From contig PMKN01000089.1 of NCBI GenBank assembly GCA_003158675.1, forward strand, positions 746-45,246: a stretch of 44,501 bases of DNA, given 5' to 3'. The notes beneath the pieces were generated by a model. The model was not told the DNA's origin. It searched no databases and was given only the letters and a program-made list of their open reading frames with translations. This document shows, in pieces, positions 30,289-38,709 of this stretch; the first letter of the stretch is position 1, and every line of letters starts with the position of its first letter. This DNA is from Chloroflexota bacterium (GTDB lineage Bacteria > Chloroflexota > Limnocylindria > Limnocylindrales > CSP1-4). A program made the position numbers and the translations under genes.

Positions 30289-31238
30289 GCCGGCGCTCCT
30301 TCCGAACGAACCAATCCGATCAGCTCTCCGACGAGCCCCACCGCCTCAGGGGTCCGTATGGCGACGTTTCGGAATGTGAAGCCATCGAAGCCCGCGTCGA
30401 TGTAGCCGCGCAGGATCTCCGCTCCCTGATCTACCAGCACTGGCATGAACATCGACCGCCGCTCTGCGGGAATGCTCTCGAGGACGCGTGCCTTGTCGGC
30501 CTCCCGGGCCACGGGCACGATGGGCACGGCGACAGTCCGGACAATCTCGGAGGGATCGCGGCCAAGAGCTTCGCAATGGCGATCGAGCACGGCCAGCTTG
30601 AGCGCGGCCTCCTCGAGCGCGCCGAACCAGTTGGTTATGTCCGCAAACTGGGCGGCGATCTTGAGCGTGCGTTTCTCCCCGCCGCCACCGACCATGATTC
30701 GCGGCCCGCCGGGCCGGACCGGCCGCGGGTTGTTGAGGGCGCGATCGATCCGGTAGTAGCGGCCCTCGAAGCTCGGGCGTTCTTGAGTGAACATCGCCTT
30801 GCAGATGGTGAGCGCCTCCTCGAGGCGATCCTCGCGCTCGCCGATCGGTGGAAACTCGATGCCGTAGCCGGCGTGCTCCACGTCATTCCACGCGGCGCCG
30901 ATTCCGAGCATGGCCCGACCCCCCGAAACGATGTCCAGAGTGGTAACCGTCTTGGCCAGCATGGCCGGATTCCGATAGGTCACGCCCGTGACCATCGTTC
31001 CGAGCATGACCCGCTTCGTGCGCGCCGCGATCCCGGCGAGAGCCGTGTAGCCCTCGAGCATCGGCTCCTCAACCGCTCCCACCGGGCCAATCTGGTAGAA
31101 GTGGTCCATGACCGTCACGAGATCGAACCCGGCCGCCTCGGCGGCCTGGGCGAGTTCGACGACGCGGTCGAATAGCTTGGTATCCGGCACGCCCGCGAAT
31201 GTGTAGCTTGGCATGTGATATCCGAAGAAGGCGCGCAT
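30285..31238 (-). CDS. LLM-class F420-dependent oxidoreductase (TIGR03560-like)
   Basis: 317 residues from ATG 31238, with GAGG 4 bases upstream; the ORF track's 88 extra N-terminal residues are non-conserved. Luciferase-like TIM barrel: FDLVTVMDHFYQIGPVG, MLEGYTALAGIAARTKRVMLGTMVTGVTYRNPAMLAKTVTTLD, SGGRAMLGIGAAWNDVEHAGYG, RPGGPRIMVGGGGEKRTL. The HFYQ/GVTYRNPA/GIGAAW set is that of the group using coenzyme F420 rather than FMN. The substrate is unknown. Translationally coupled to msrB. Confidence 0.92.
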   Translation of the reverse strand: MRAFFGYHMPSYTFAGVPDTKLFDRVVELAQAAEAAGFDLVTVMDHFYQIGPVGAVEEPMLEGYTALAGIAARTKRVMLGTMVTGVTYRNPAMLAKTVTTLDIVSGGRAMLGIGAAWNDVEHAGYGIEFPPIGEREDRLEEALTICKAMFTQERPSFEGRYYRIDRALNNPRPVRPGGPRIMVGGGGEKRTLKIAAQFADITNWFGALEEAALKLAVLDRHCEALGRDPSEIVRTVAVPIVPVAREADKARVLESIPAERRSMFMPVLVDQGAEILRGYIDAGFDGFTFRNVAIRTPEAVGLVGELIGLVRSEGAPA

Positions 31239-31459
31239 GGCTACCTCGAACTCCTGAAATGACGGCTGCGACCGTGGCCGGCTTCCGACAATCTGCCACC
31301 GACGGTAGCACCGACGGTACGAGACGGCATACGCGCCGTTATCGCGTACCGGGATCGACGCACCTGCCTGGAACGGGTTTCGAAGCGCGCGTATGCTGCC
31401 GATGTCATTAGACGTCGACTCTCGCCCCAGCCAAGCACGACGCACGAAGAGAGGATCTG

Positions 31460-32113
31460 ATGGACCCCTCCGGATACGGCCAGACGCCCCCGCCGACACC
31501 ACCCCCCGCGCCGGACGCGCCGCCCTCCTGGGCTCCGCCCGGCCAGCCCGGCTGGGGTCAGCCCGTTCCGCCCATTCCGCCCGCTCAGCCGGGCTGGGGT
31601 CAGCCCGTTGAGCCTGGTCAGCCCGGCCAGCCCGGCTGGCAGCCCGGCCAGCCTGGCTGGCAGCCCGGCGGCATGTGGGCGACCCCGGTCGCTCCGAAAC
31701 GGCGCGCGCCGATCCTCCGAATAGCCGGCGTCGTGCTCATCCTCTTGGTTCTGGCAGGTGGGGCGCTGTTCTACATTGGCCTCAACAGCGGCGTCGGCCA
31801 GGTCATGTTCTCCAAGAGTGCCTATCAGACCGGCAACAACTGCAAGTTCGACGCTCCCGTGACCGAGGCGACCACCACGGACTCGATCTACATGATCGCG
31901 TTCTTCCGTGACACGCTGCAGCCGTCCGACTCGTTGACACTGGATGTCACCAAGGATGGGGCGCCGTTCGAGAACGCGACCGACACGACCGACACCTCGT
32001 TCAACTGCTACATCGAGTCGCAACCCATGGGTCCGCTGGCTGCGGGTGTCTACAAGCTGACGTTCACTCACAACGGGACGGTCGAAGCCGACGGAACGCT
32101 GACCGTCAAATAG
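31460..32113 (+). CDS. Single-span membrane protein with Pro/Gly-rich cytoplasmic repeats
   Basis: 217 residues. The first ~75 are proline-rich with repeats built on QPGWGQPV and QPGQPGWQ, then a basic stop (APKRRAPI) and one membrane helix (LRIAGVVLILLVLAGGALFYIGL), then a ~115-residue outer domain with two cysteines (NNCKF, FNCYIE) and a beta-rich end (AAGVYKLTFTHNGTVEADGTLTV). The orientation rule (positive side in) places the repeats in the cytoplasm. Similar proteins occur widely in Gram-positive-type genomes without known role. AGAGAGG precedes the ATG by five bases. Confidence 0.8.
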   Translation: MDPSGYGQTPPPTPPPAPDAPPSWAPPGQPGWGQPVPPIPPAQPGWGQPVEPGQPGQPGWQPGQPGWQPGGMWATPVAPKRRAPILRIAGVVLILLVLAGGALFYIGLNSGVGQVMFSKSAYQTGNNCKFDAPVTEATTTDSIYMIAFFRDTLQPSDSLTLDVTKDGAPFENATDTTDTSFNCYIESQPMGPLAAGVYKLTFTHNGTVEADGTLTVK

Positions 32114-32173
32114 TCGGGCGCTTGCTGCCCTGCCGCCACCGGAACGCGACCGCGGGAGCGCGACGGGACCGGG

Positions 32174-33025
32174 CTACGCCGGCAAGTTGGGCGGGAGCGG
32201 GCCCCTGACGGGCTGGTTCGCGGCCGCGGCCTCGGGGACCGCATCTGGCGGCGGCGCAGGGTCGGGAGCGGGGCCGGGGGCCGGGGCTGAAGCCCGGACG
32301 TAGCTTGCACCCGCGGAGGACCCGTGCGGCGCGGCGCGAGCCCTCTGTGCCGCCAGGATGTGGCACGTGATCCGCTCCTGGTCCGTTTCTGTGATCCTGT
32401 CGAACCGGACCGCGACTCGTGCCGCGGCCACCGAGTCGCCGGGCGATGCGGCTCCTGGCGACGCCGCGACCGGGACCGGCTCGATCCGGACAACCGGCCC
32501 GCTGGCGATGACGATGTCGCGCGCCGACAGCACCAATGCCAGGCGCAGCTGCTCGCCGAACGCGAGGGGCATGGTCGTCGTGAACTGGACGCCGCCGGCG
32601 CCGATGTTGACGGTTCGGCCGGTACCCATCCCGTCTCCCCCCAACGATTTGATCCGAACAACTCGATCCAGATCCACTCGCACGTGAGCCCGTCGCTGCA
32701 CGCTCTCGACGCCCTGGGGCCGGCGGACGGCGAATACGAGGGCCTTGCCGGAGCTCTGCCGAGTGGGACCGCCGAGCCACCGCAAGAACTCGCTCTCGAC
32801 AACGAGCTTACCGCCCCGGTTGAAGGTCAGATGCAACCGCCGACCATAGTCGAGTTCCAGCGGCGGAGGCTCTGGCGGCGGAGCATCGGGCGGCCGCATC
32901 GCGAGCCACAGCTCGTCCGACAGGACGTTTGTGACGAACGCGGGCAGACTGACAATCTCGCCGTCGATCTCGGTCTCGACGGCGACGTCGTCGTGGATGG
33001 ACAGGTCTTTCGGATCGATGGTCAT
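32174..33025 (-). CDS. PilZ-domain c-di-GMP receptor, YcgR-like
   Basis: 283 residues from ATG 33025; the 49 extra residues in the ORF track are not conserved. An N-terminal YcgR-like beta-barrel (residues ~1-95, VAVETEIDGEIVSLPAFVTNV...) precedes the PilZ domain. The first c-di-GMP motif is QRRAHVR (RxxxR present); the second is NIGAGGVQF, where the canonical Ser of D/NxSxxG is Gly. The C-terminal ~60 residues are an Ala/Pro-rich disordered tail. It lies 290 bases after an EAL phosphodiesterase on the same strand, so message maker/breaker and receptor are neighbours. No flagellar genes are in the window. Confidence 0.85.
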   Translation of the reverse strand: MTIDPKDLSIHDDVAVETEIDGEIVSLPAFVTNVLSDELWLAMRPPDAPPPEPPPLELDYGRRLHLTFNRGGKLVVESEFLRWLGGPTRQSSGKALVFAVRRPQGVESVQRRAHVRVDLDRVVRIKSLGGDGMGTGRTVNIGAGGVQFTTTMPLAFGEQLRLALVLSARDIVIASGPVVRIEPVPVAASPGAASPGDSVAAARVAVRFDRITETDQERITCHILAAQRARAAPHGSSAGASYVRASAPAPGPAPDPAPPPDAVPEAAAANQPVRGPLPPNLPA

Positions 33026-33315
33026 TGCCCGTACTGCCGGTCCGATATCAGGCGGGCGCACGGTTGCCGGACGATTGACCGAGCGCCTGGTCGACTCGCC
33101 GCAAGCTTGAGCGAAGGGCGGTCCTGCTCTCCCCCCGTTTGGCGTGACGCAGGTGGACTGGCGGCGTGTCACTCAAGGAATCGGTTGGCGGGACTGCCGA
33201 TTGAGCCTCCCGGCATAGGAGGCTGGTCCTGGACGCACCGGCCGATAGGGTGGGCGCCCGATCGGTCGCCCGACACGCGTCCGGCCTGCAGGGTCGTCCA
33301 GCCGGCCGGCTCGGC

Positions 33316-35640
33316 CTAGCGTCCCCTTGCCAGAGATATGCCGGTAAGAACGAGGGACTCGGCCTGCTGCGCCCTCCGGCGACGAATGCGAGGCGGCCGC
33401 CTCAACGGCTCCGGCCGGCCCAGCAGGTAGCCCTGGCCGAACTGAATGCCGAGCAGGTTGAGGGCGGTCCGCTCGTTCTCGGTCTCGATGCCCTCGGCGA
33501 TCAGGGCGCAGCCCACGCTCTCCGCAAAGAAGGCCATGCCTTTGACCATCGCCTGCCGCGCCGGGTCGGTGTCGATGTTCCTGACCAGCGAGATGTCGAG
33601 CTTCACGTATTCCGGGTGCAGTTCCAGGATGTGGTGCAGGCCCGCGTAGCCGGCTCCGGCGTCGTCGATGGCGACCATCGCACCAGGCCGCACCAGCTCC
33701 AGTGCCACTTTCAGCTTCTCGTAGTCGTCGATCGCGGCGTGCTCGGTGACCTCGAGAACGATGGGTTGGGCGGCCTCAGACAGCACGTCCAGCAGCGGCG
33801 TCGATGCGGTTGCGAGTGCCGGCGACACGTTCAAGCTCAGGAAACATCCTGCTGGCAGGTCGCGCGCCTGCTCAACCTGCACGCGCAATACTGCGGTTTC
33901 GAGCTTGACCATCATTCCGACCTTGTCGGCCGCCACGAAGCAAAGATCCGGGCGTATGCCGGCGTCGAAGCGGACCAGCGCCTCGAAGCCGACGGGCGTC
34001 CTCGTGGTCAGGTCGACGATCGGTTGGAAGACCGGATGGAACGCCTGGGTGGCGATGATCGCCTCGACCTCCGCCTGCAGCTTCTCGCGCTGGCCCATTT
34101 CGTTGAGCATGGGCCCGAGAACGGCCGCGGAGATGACGCTGAACTCGGTCAACGTAGCCAGGCGTTCGGAGAGGCGCCGGGCATGTTCCGGTGTTGCGGC
34201 GCCCATTGCCAACAGGCCGATCATCTGATCGTTCCAGATGAGCGGAACCAGGGCCTCGACGCGGAGACCGGACTCCACGATGGCCCGATCGAATTCGTCC
34301 CTTGGCGTCCGACCCGCCCAGGACTCCAGCCACAGCCCCAGCTCGGCGTGCTCCGTCAGCTCCCGGGCCGGTCCCTCCGGCAAGGGGCAGCCAATCGTCA
34401 GCGGCCGGCTCGATATGCCGCCTTCGGCCAGCGGCACGACGCCCTTCGGAGTGAAGGCCAGAACGACCGCGCTGTCGATCCCGCCGCTGTTGAGGGCCTC
34501 GGCGCAGATCCTCTCCGCCGTCTCCTCGACGGTCGCACCGGCCTCGAGGCGGGCCAGGGAGATGGTCGTCGCGGCGCGCTCACTCATCTCCGAGGTGAGC
34601 CGCTCCGACACATGCCGCTCCCGCCCCTGCAAAGCGCGCTGGCGAACCATTGCGAGCAGCACGACCGAGCAGGTTCCCAGCGCTATCGGATCTATTTCGA
34701 ACGAACGGGTGCGGGGCATGACATCCAGGACGACGCATCCGACGACCGCCACTATCGGCAGCCAGTCCGCGGTGGCGCGAGAGAAGCGCTCATATCGCAG
34801 TCCGTTGCTTTGCTTCAGAGTCCATGTCACGCCGCCGTAGCCGGCTATCAGAACCCCGGCCGGCAAGAGGAAATCCATCGGCTCGATCGAGTCCGGTGCG
34901 CCGGCGAGGGATCGCATGATCCAACCTCCCCAGGCCGTGGCCATCAGCACGATCCCCAAGGAGACGGCCCAAACGCCTCGCCGACTGAGTTCGACACGCA
35001 GGTAGAGGGCAGCGAGGGCCGTCGCCGCCGCACTGGCCAGGAGACCGGCCGAGACCAACGGGAGCAGCAGGTTCTCGGTCGGATTGGCCACCAGGTCGGC
35101 GATCTTGAGGCCCGACCCATTGCCCTTGCTAAGCCAGGTGGCGAACATGATCGTCATTGCCCCGGCCATGACGATCATGCCGTCCAGCAGAGCGGCTCTG
35201 CGCGTCTCCTGGTCGAGCCGGCGGATCAGAGCGATTACGACCGTCGCCACACCGATCACCGTGCCGACGACGTAACAGGCCTCCGAGACGGGGCCAAACG
35301 ACGCAGCGGTACCGAGGATGTCCGGTATGTCGGCGACGACCTGGCCCACGGCGGTGAGCGCCAACGCGATCGCCAGAGAGGCGCGGAACCTCAGGTACTC
35401 GGGCGCTCCCCTAGCGGCCGCCTCCGCAACCGCGATCGCCGCCACTGCGGGCGCGACCGAACAGGAAACGTCCTCGAACAGGAGCCAGGAGTGGTTCGGG
35501 TTGATGAACTCCAGGACCGCCGCCGCCGCCGCAACGGTGGCCCCCACCATCAGGACGGTCAGTCCAGGCACTCGAGCGCGATAGCGCAGTATCGCCGACC
35601 GGCGCTTGGCTCCCGGCCGACCGGCCGAGTGAGCGCGCAT
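33316..35640 (-). CDS. Membrane-anchored GAF-EAL cyclic-di-GMP phosphodiesterase
   Basis: 774 residues from ATG 35640. Residues ~20-300 hold eight to nine hydrophobic helices (e.g. VPGLTVLMVGATVAAAAAVLEFI, LLLPLVSAGLLASAAATALAALYL). A coiled stretch leads to a GAF domain (SLARLEAGATVEETAERICAEAL... LVPLIWNDQMIGLLAMG) and a C-terminal EAL domain: FQPIVDL, GFEALVRF, LSLNVSP, LEVTEH, AIDDAGAGYAGL (DDFG altered to DDAG), YVKLDISLV, ALIAEGIETENE, GQGYLLGRP. All metal- and substrate-binding residues are kept, so it should hydrolyse c-di-GMP. No GGDEF domain is present. Membrane and GAF parts presumably sense a signal. Confidence 0.93.
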   Translation of the reverse strand: MRAHSAGRPGAKRRSAILRYRARVPGLTVLMVGATVAAAAAVLEFINPNHSWLLFEDVSCSVAPAVAAIAVAEAAARGAPEYLRFRASLAIALALTAVGQVVADIPDILGTAASFGPVSEACYVVGTVIGVATVVIALIRRLDQETRRAALLDGMIVMAGAMTIMFATWLSKGNGSGLKIADLVANPTENLLLPLVSAGLLASAAATALAALYLRVELSRRGVWAVSLGIVLMATAWGGWIMRSLAGAPDSIEPMDFLLPAGVLIAGYGGVTWTLKQSNGLRYERFSRATADWLPIVAVVGCVVLDVMPRTRSFEIDPIALGTCSVVLLAMVRQRALQGRERHVSERLTSEMSERAATTISLARLEAGATVEETAERICAEALNSGGIDSAVVLAFTPKGVVPLAEGGISSRPLTIGCPLPEGPARELTEHAELGLWLESWAGRTPRDEFDRAIVESGLRVEALVPLIWNDQMIGLLAMGAATPEHARRLSERLATLTEFSVISAAVLGPMLNEMGQREKLQAEVEAIIATQAFHPVFQPIVDLTTRTPVGFEALVRFDAGIRPDLCFVAADKVGMMVKLETAVLRVQVEQARDLPAGCFLSLNVSPALATASTPLLDVLSEAAQPIVLEVTEHAAIDDYEKLKVALELVRPGAMVAIDDAGAGYAGLHHILELHPEYVKLDISLVRNIDTDPARQAMVKGMAFFAESVGCALIAEGIETENERTALNLLGIQFGQGYLLGRPEPLRRPPRIRRRRAQQAESLVLTGISLARGR

Positions 35641-35642
35641 GC

Positions 35643-35660
35643 CCCCGGACACGTCCGGGG
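35643..35660 (-). promoter_or_regulatory. Hairpin abutting the EAL start codon
   Basis: On the minus strand CCCCGGAC-GT-GTCCGGGG is a perfect 8-base stem ending two bases before ATG 35640. It contains the only G-rich stretch that could serve as ribosome site, and also a GTG that is in frame. It could mask translation. Confidence 0.55.
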
Positions 35661-35797
35661 CGTGCCGGAGTGGTCCCAACCAGCCTGCGGCCGGAAGGTT
35701 CACGCGGTGGCCAGCGCCAAATGCGGCGGGGGCCCGGCTTTGCGCCTGGCGTTCATAAGTTCCATCGATAGCAAGTCCGTCGGTTCCAGGTCGGCGT

Positions 35798-35832
35798 GCG
35801 CATTTCGGCCAACTGGGCGAGCGCATTTCGGC
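35798..35832. promoter_or_regulatory. 12-bp direct repeat between the divergent EAL and aminotransferase genes
   Basis: GCGCATTTCGGC occurs at 35798-35809 and again at 35821-35832, 23 bases apart (about two helix turns), in otherwise non-coding sequence between two divergent genes. This looks like a tandem binding site for a regulator. Confidence 0.5.
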
Positions 35833-35989
35833 ACGCAGGCGGGCTGCGGCCGTCCGTGTTGTAAGTATCGGCTGCGTCACCGCCAACTTCATTCATCCAT
35901 TGCCCGTAAGAATCGCCGGGATTCGGTACCGTAGCCGCGTAACGGGGCCACGTACCTTGAGCAGGGCGTGGCCAGCGTTCGGAGGATCG

Positions 35990-37111
35990 GTGCGCATCGA
36001 CGACTTCGCCCTCGAGCGGTACTTCGCGCGCTGGGAGTTCAGCGCCCAGACGCTGATGTGCGCATCAGACGTCGAAGGCTGGCGCCTCCGCGACCTGCTG
36101 GCGATGGCAGATCGGGACGGCCTGGAACGCTGGGATGGGCTACGTCTCGGCTACACCGAATCGATGGGCGATGCGGCGCTCCGAATGGAGATCGCGTCGT
36201 TGTACGAGCGCGTGACCTCGGACGACGTCCTCGTCTTCTCCGGCGCGGAGGAGGCGATCTTCTGTCTGCACAACATCCTGCTCGGGCCCCGCGATCATGC
36301 CGTGGTCGTGCGGCCGGCTTACCAGTCCCTGGCCGAAGTGGCGCACGCCGTCGGCGCGGCGGTCACGCGCGTGGAATTGTCCGAGGCCGACCGCTGGTGC
36401 CTGGACGTATCACAAGTCCGCGCCGCGTTGAAGCCGAACACCAGGCTCATCCTCGTGAACGAGCCGCACAACCCGACCGGATCGCTGAGCGATCGGGCGA
36501 CCTTCGACCAGCTGGTCGAGCTTGCGTCCGAATCGGGCGCTCGTTTGATCGTCGACGAGGTCTACCGCTTCCTCGAGTTCGACCCGGCGGACAGGTTGCC
36601 TGCCGGCGCGGATGCGTCGCCAACGGGCGTGAGCATCGGCGTCATGTCCAAGTCGTTCGGGCTGGCGGGGCTGCGCATCGGCTGGGTCGCAACGCGTGAT
36701 CGAGCCCTGCTGGAACGGCTGGCCGCGTTCAAGGACTACACGACCATCTGCAGTTCGGCGCCGTCGGAGGTGCTGGCCCTGATCGCGCTGCGGGCCCGCG
36801 AGCGGGTCCTCGCCCGCAACCGTGCCATCGTTGAGACGAACCTGCCGCTGTTGGATGGCTTCTTCGCGCGGTGGCAGGGCATCTTCGAGTGGGTCCGACC
36901 GCGCGGCGGAACCATCGGCTTCCCGCGTTTGCTGGCCGATCGACCGATTGACGAATTCGCGGACGATCTGGTCAGACAGACCGGCGTGCTGATCCTGCCC
37001 GGCTCTCTTTTCGAAGACTCGGGCAATCACTTTCGGGTTGGATTCGGACGGTCCAATCTGCCCGCGGGGCTGGAACGCCTGGAGAGGTTCGCCGAGCGGA
37101 CGTTGCGCTAG
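35990..37111 (+). CDS. PLP-dependent class I/II aminotransferase
   Basis: 373 residues from GTG 35990 (VRIDDFALERYFARWEF...), with GGAGG four bases upstream; the ORF track's earlier start adds 30 non-conserved residues. Landmarks are YTESMGDAALR, VFSGAEEAIFCLHNILL, NEPHNPTGSLS, DEVYRFLEF and the PLP lysine in SKSFGLAGLRIGW, then FRVGFGRSNLP near the end. The sequence CASDVEG...LGYTES resembles aminotransferases annotated as capreomycidine-synthase or plain aspartate-type; the substrate cannot be told. It overlaps the 3' end of the flavin reductase gene by four bases, tail to tail. Confidence 0.9.
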   Translation: MRIDDFALERYFARWEFSAQTLMCASDVEGWRLRDLLAMADRDGLERWDGLRLGYTESMGDAALRMEIASLYERVTSDDVLVFSGAEEAIFCLHNILLGPRDHAVVVRPAYQSLAEVAHAVGAAVTRVELSEADRWCLDVSQVRAALKPNTRLILVNEPHNPTGSLSDRATFDQLVELASESGARLIVDEVYRFLEFDPADRLPAGADASPTGVSIGVMSKSFGLAGLRIGWVATRDRALLERLAAFKDYTTICSSAPSEVLALIALRARERVLARNRAIVETNLPLLDGFFARWQGIFEWVRPRGGTIGFPRLLADRPIDEFADDLVRQTGVLILPGSLFEDSGNHFRVGFGRSNLPAGLERLERFAERTLR

Positions 37112-38469
37112 GTCCGCGGTCTGAGCTGCTTCAGGGCGTCGGCAAAGAGCCCGTCGAAAGCGCGCGAGGTCGAGGGAAAGGCGTGGATCGTGGCCGCGAG
37201 AGTGGAGACCGGAATGCGCGCCTGGATCGCCAGGACCAGCTCGTGGATCGCCGCCGAGGCATCCGGGGCCACCACCGAGCCGCCCAGGATCGTCTCCGAA
37301 GGCCGATCGACGACGATCGCCAGGTGCCCGAAGGTAGCCTCCAGCGAGTAACCTCTGGCCGTGGTCGCCAGGTCGGCTACGAGCTCGAAGGCGTCCGCGC
37401 CGGCCGAACGGGCCTGTTCGAGGTCCAGGCCGACCGATGCGACCTCCGGCTCCAGGTAGACCGCGCGTGGGATAGCCCGGTAGTCGGGCGTCACCGCCTC
37501 GCCCATTGCCATTCGCACCGCCAGTCCGCCCTGGTAGTGGCCGACGTGGGTGAAGAGCTCGGGGCCAGCCGGATCGCCGATCAGAAAGATGCCATCCGCA
37601 ATTCGAAGGCGGCCGTCCCTGGGCAGGGCGTTGGCGTCGACGCCGACCGATTCGAGGCCCAGACCGTCGAGACCGAAAGACCGTCCCAGGGCGACCATGA
37701 TCTGCTGGCCCTCCACGACACCGCCGTCGCTCAACTCGACGACGTGAGCGTCGCGGTCTCCGGCTCGCGGTCTCACGCGGGTCGCCCGTGCGCTCAACCG
37801 AAGCTCCACTCCATCGTCGCGCAGGATCCGAGCGATTGCCTCGGAGTTACGAGCATGGTCCCGCTCCACGAGCCGCTCGTGGGAGTGCACCAAAGCCGTC
37901 TCCACGCCGAAGCGGGCGAAGACCGAAGCCATCTCCACGCCAGTGGCCCCGCCGCCCAGGACGACCAGGCTGCGTGGCAACTCACGTGTAGAGGTGGCTT
38001 CGCGGTTCGTCCAGGGGCCAGTTTCGGCGAGGCCCGGGATCGCCGGCATCTTCGATTGAGAGCCCGTGGCGACGACGACCGCGGCCGTCTTGAGATGCTG
38101 GGCCGAGCCGTCCGCTCGACGCACGTCAACCGCCCCCGGGCCCGCGACTCGAGCCTCGCCGCGGACGAGGGTCGCGCCCGCCGCTTCAAGCTGGCTAACG
38201 TGGCCGGAGTCATCCGGCCAGTCGCGCCCCTCTCGGTTGATCATGTAGTCACGCCGATCCGACGCCCGCTGCCACGGATAGCCCCCGCGGCGCCGTTCCG
38301 AGGCGGCGTGGAGCAGCGACTTGGATGGAATGCAGGCCCAGAACGAGCAGGACCCGCCGAACAACTCGCGCTCCACGACTGCCACGCTCGCACCGCGCTC
38401 GCGGGCCGCGTGCGCCGCAGCCTCACCAGCGGCTCCGGCGCCGATTACCACGAAGTCGAAACGATCCAT
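37108..38469 (-). CDS. FAD-dependent pyridine-nucleotide disulfide oxidoreductase, MerA/lipoamide-dehydrogenase-like
   Basis: 453 residues from ATG 38469. N-terminal FAD site VVIGAGAAGEAAAHAA, redox pair GGSCSFWACIPSK (Cys41 and Cys46), second nucleotide site LVVLGGGATGVEMASVFARFG, FAD end site GIFLIGDPAG, and the dimerisation domain. The family's C-terminal His-Glu dyad, normally in HPTxxE, reads IHAFPSTSRAF: the base His is Phe and the Glu is Arg. So it is not a lipoamide dehydrogenase in the strict sense and must transfer electrons to another acceptor (a quinone, metal or low-molecular thiol). It stands divergent from the arrestin-like gene. Confidence 0.92.
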   Translation of the reverse strand: MDRFDFVVIGAGAAGEAAAHAARERGASVAVVERELFGGSCSFWACIPSKSLLHAASERRRGGYPWQRASDRRDYMINREGRDWPDDSGHVSQLEAAGATLVRGEARVAGPGAVDVRRADGSAQHLKTAAVVVATGSQSKMPAIPGLAETGPWTNREATSTRELPRSLVVLGGGATGVEMASVFARFGVETALVHSHERLVERDHARNSEAIARILRDDGVELRLSARATRVRPRAGDRDAHVVELSDGGVVEGQQIMVALGRSFGLDGLGLESVGVDANALPRDGRLRIADGIFLIGDPAGPELFTHVGHYQGGLAVRMAMGEAVTPDYRAIPRAVYLEPEVASVGLDLEQARSAGADAFELVADLATTARGYSLEATFGHLAIVVDRPSETILGGSVVAPDASAAIHELVLAIQARIPVSTLAATIHAFPSTSRAFDGLFADALKQLRPRT

Positions 38470-38709
38470 CGTCCGCCCCACTTTTGCGCCCCAACGGTCG
38501 GGACGGTGGGTCGATCATCCGCCACGTGCGGCGCCGTGGCTCCAGCCTTCGCCCGTCGGTCCGCGAGGCGGGCCGCCAGGAGATCCATTGCCGGGACTGC
38601 CGACCGCCCATACCGGCGGATCGCTGGGCGCTTACCATTCATGTCGCGGGTGAGTCGTGCCGCCCATCCACCGCCCGTCTGGCTGTCGTCACGCCGCGGA
38701 GGGTTCCCG

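Noticed and set aside
33250-35934. 894-residue plus-strand ORF
   Set aside because: Exact antisense of the GAF-EAL gene; no domain, biased composition.
37183-38709. N-terminal part of the 837-residue plus ORF
   Set aside because: Antisense of the flavin reductase; only the part from ATG 38710 with its own ribosome site is kept.
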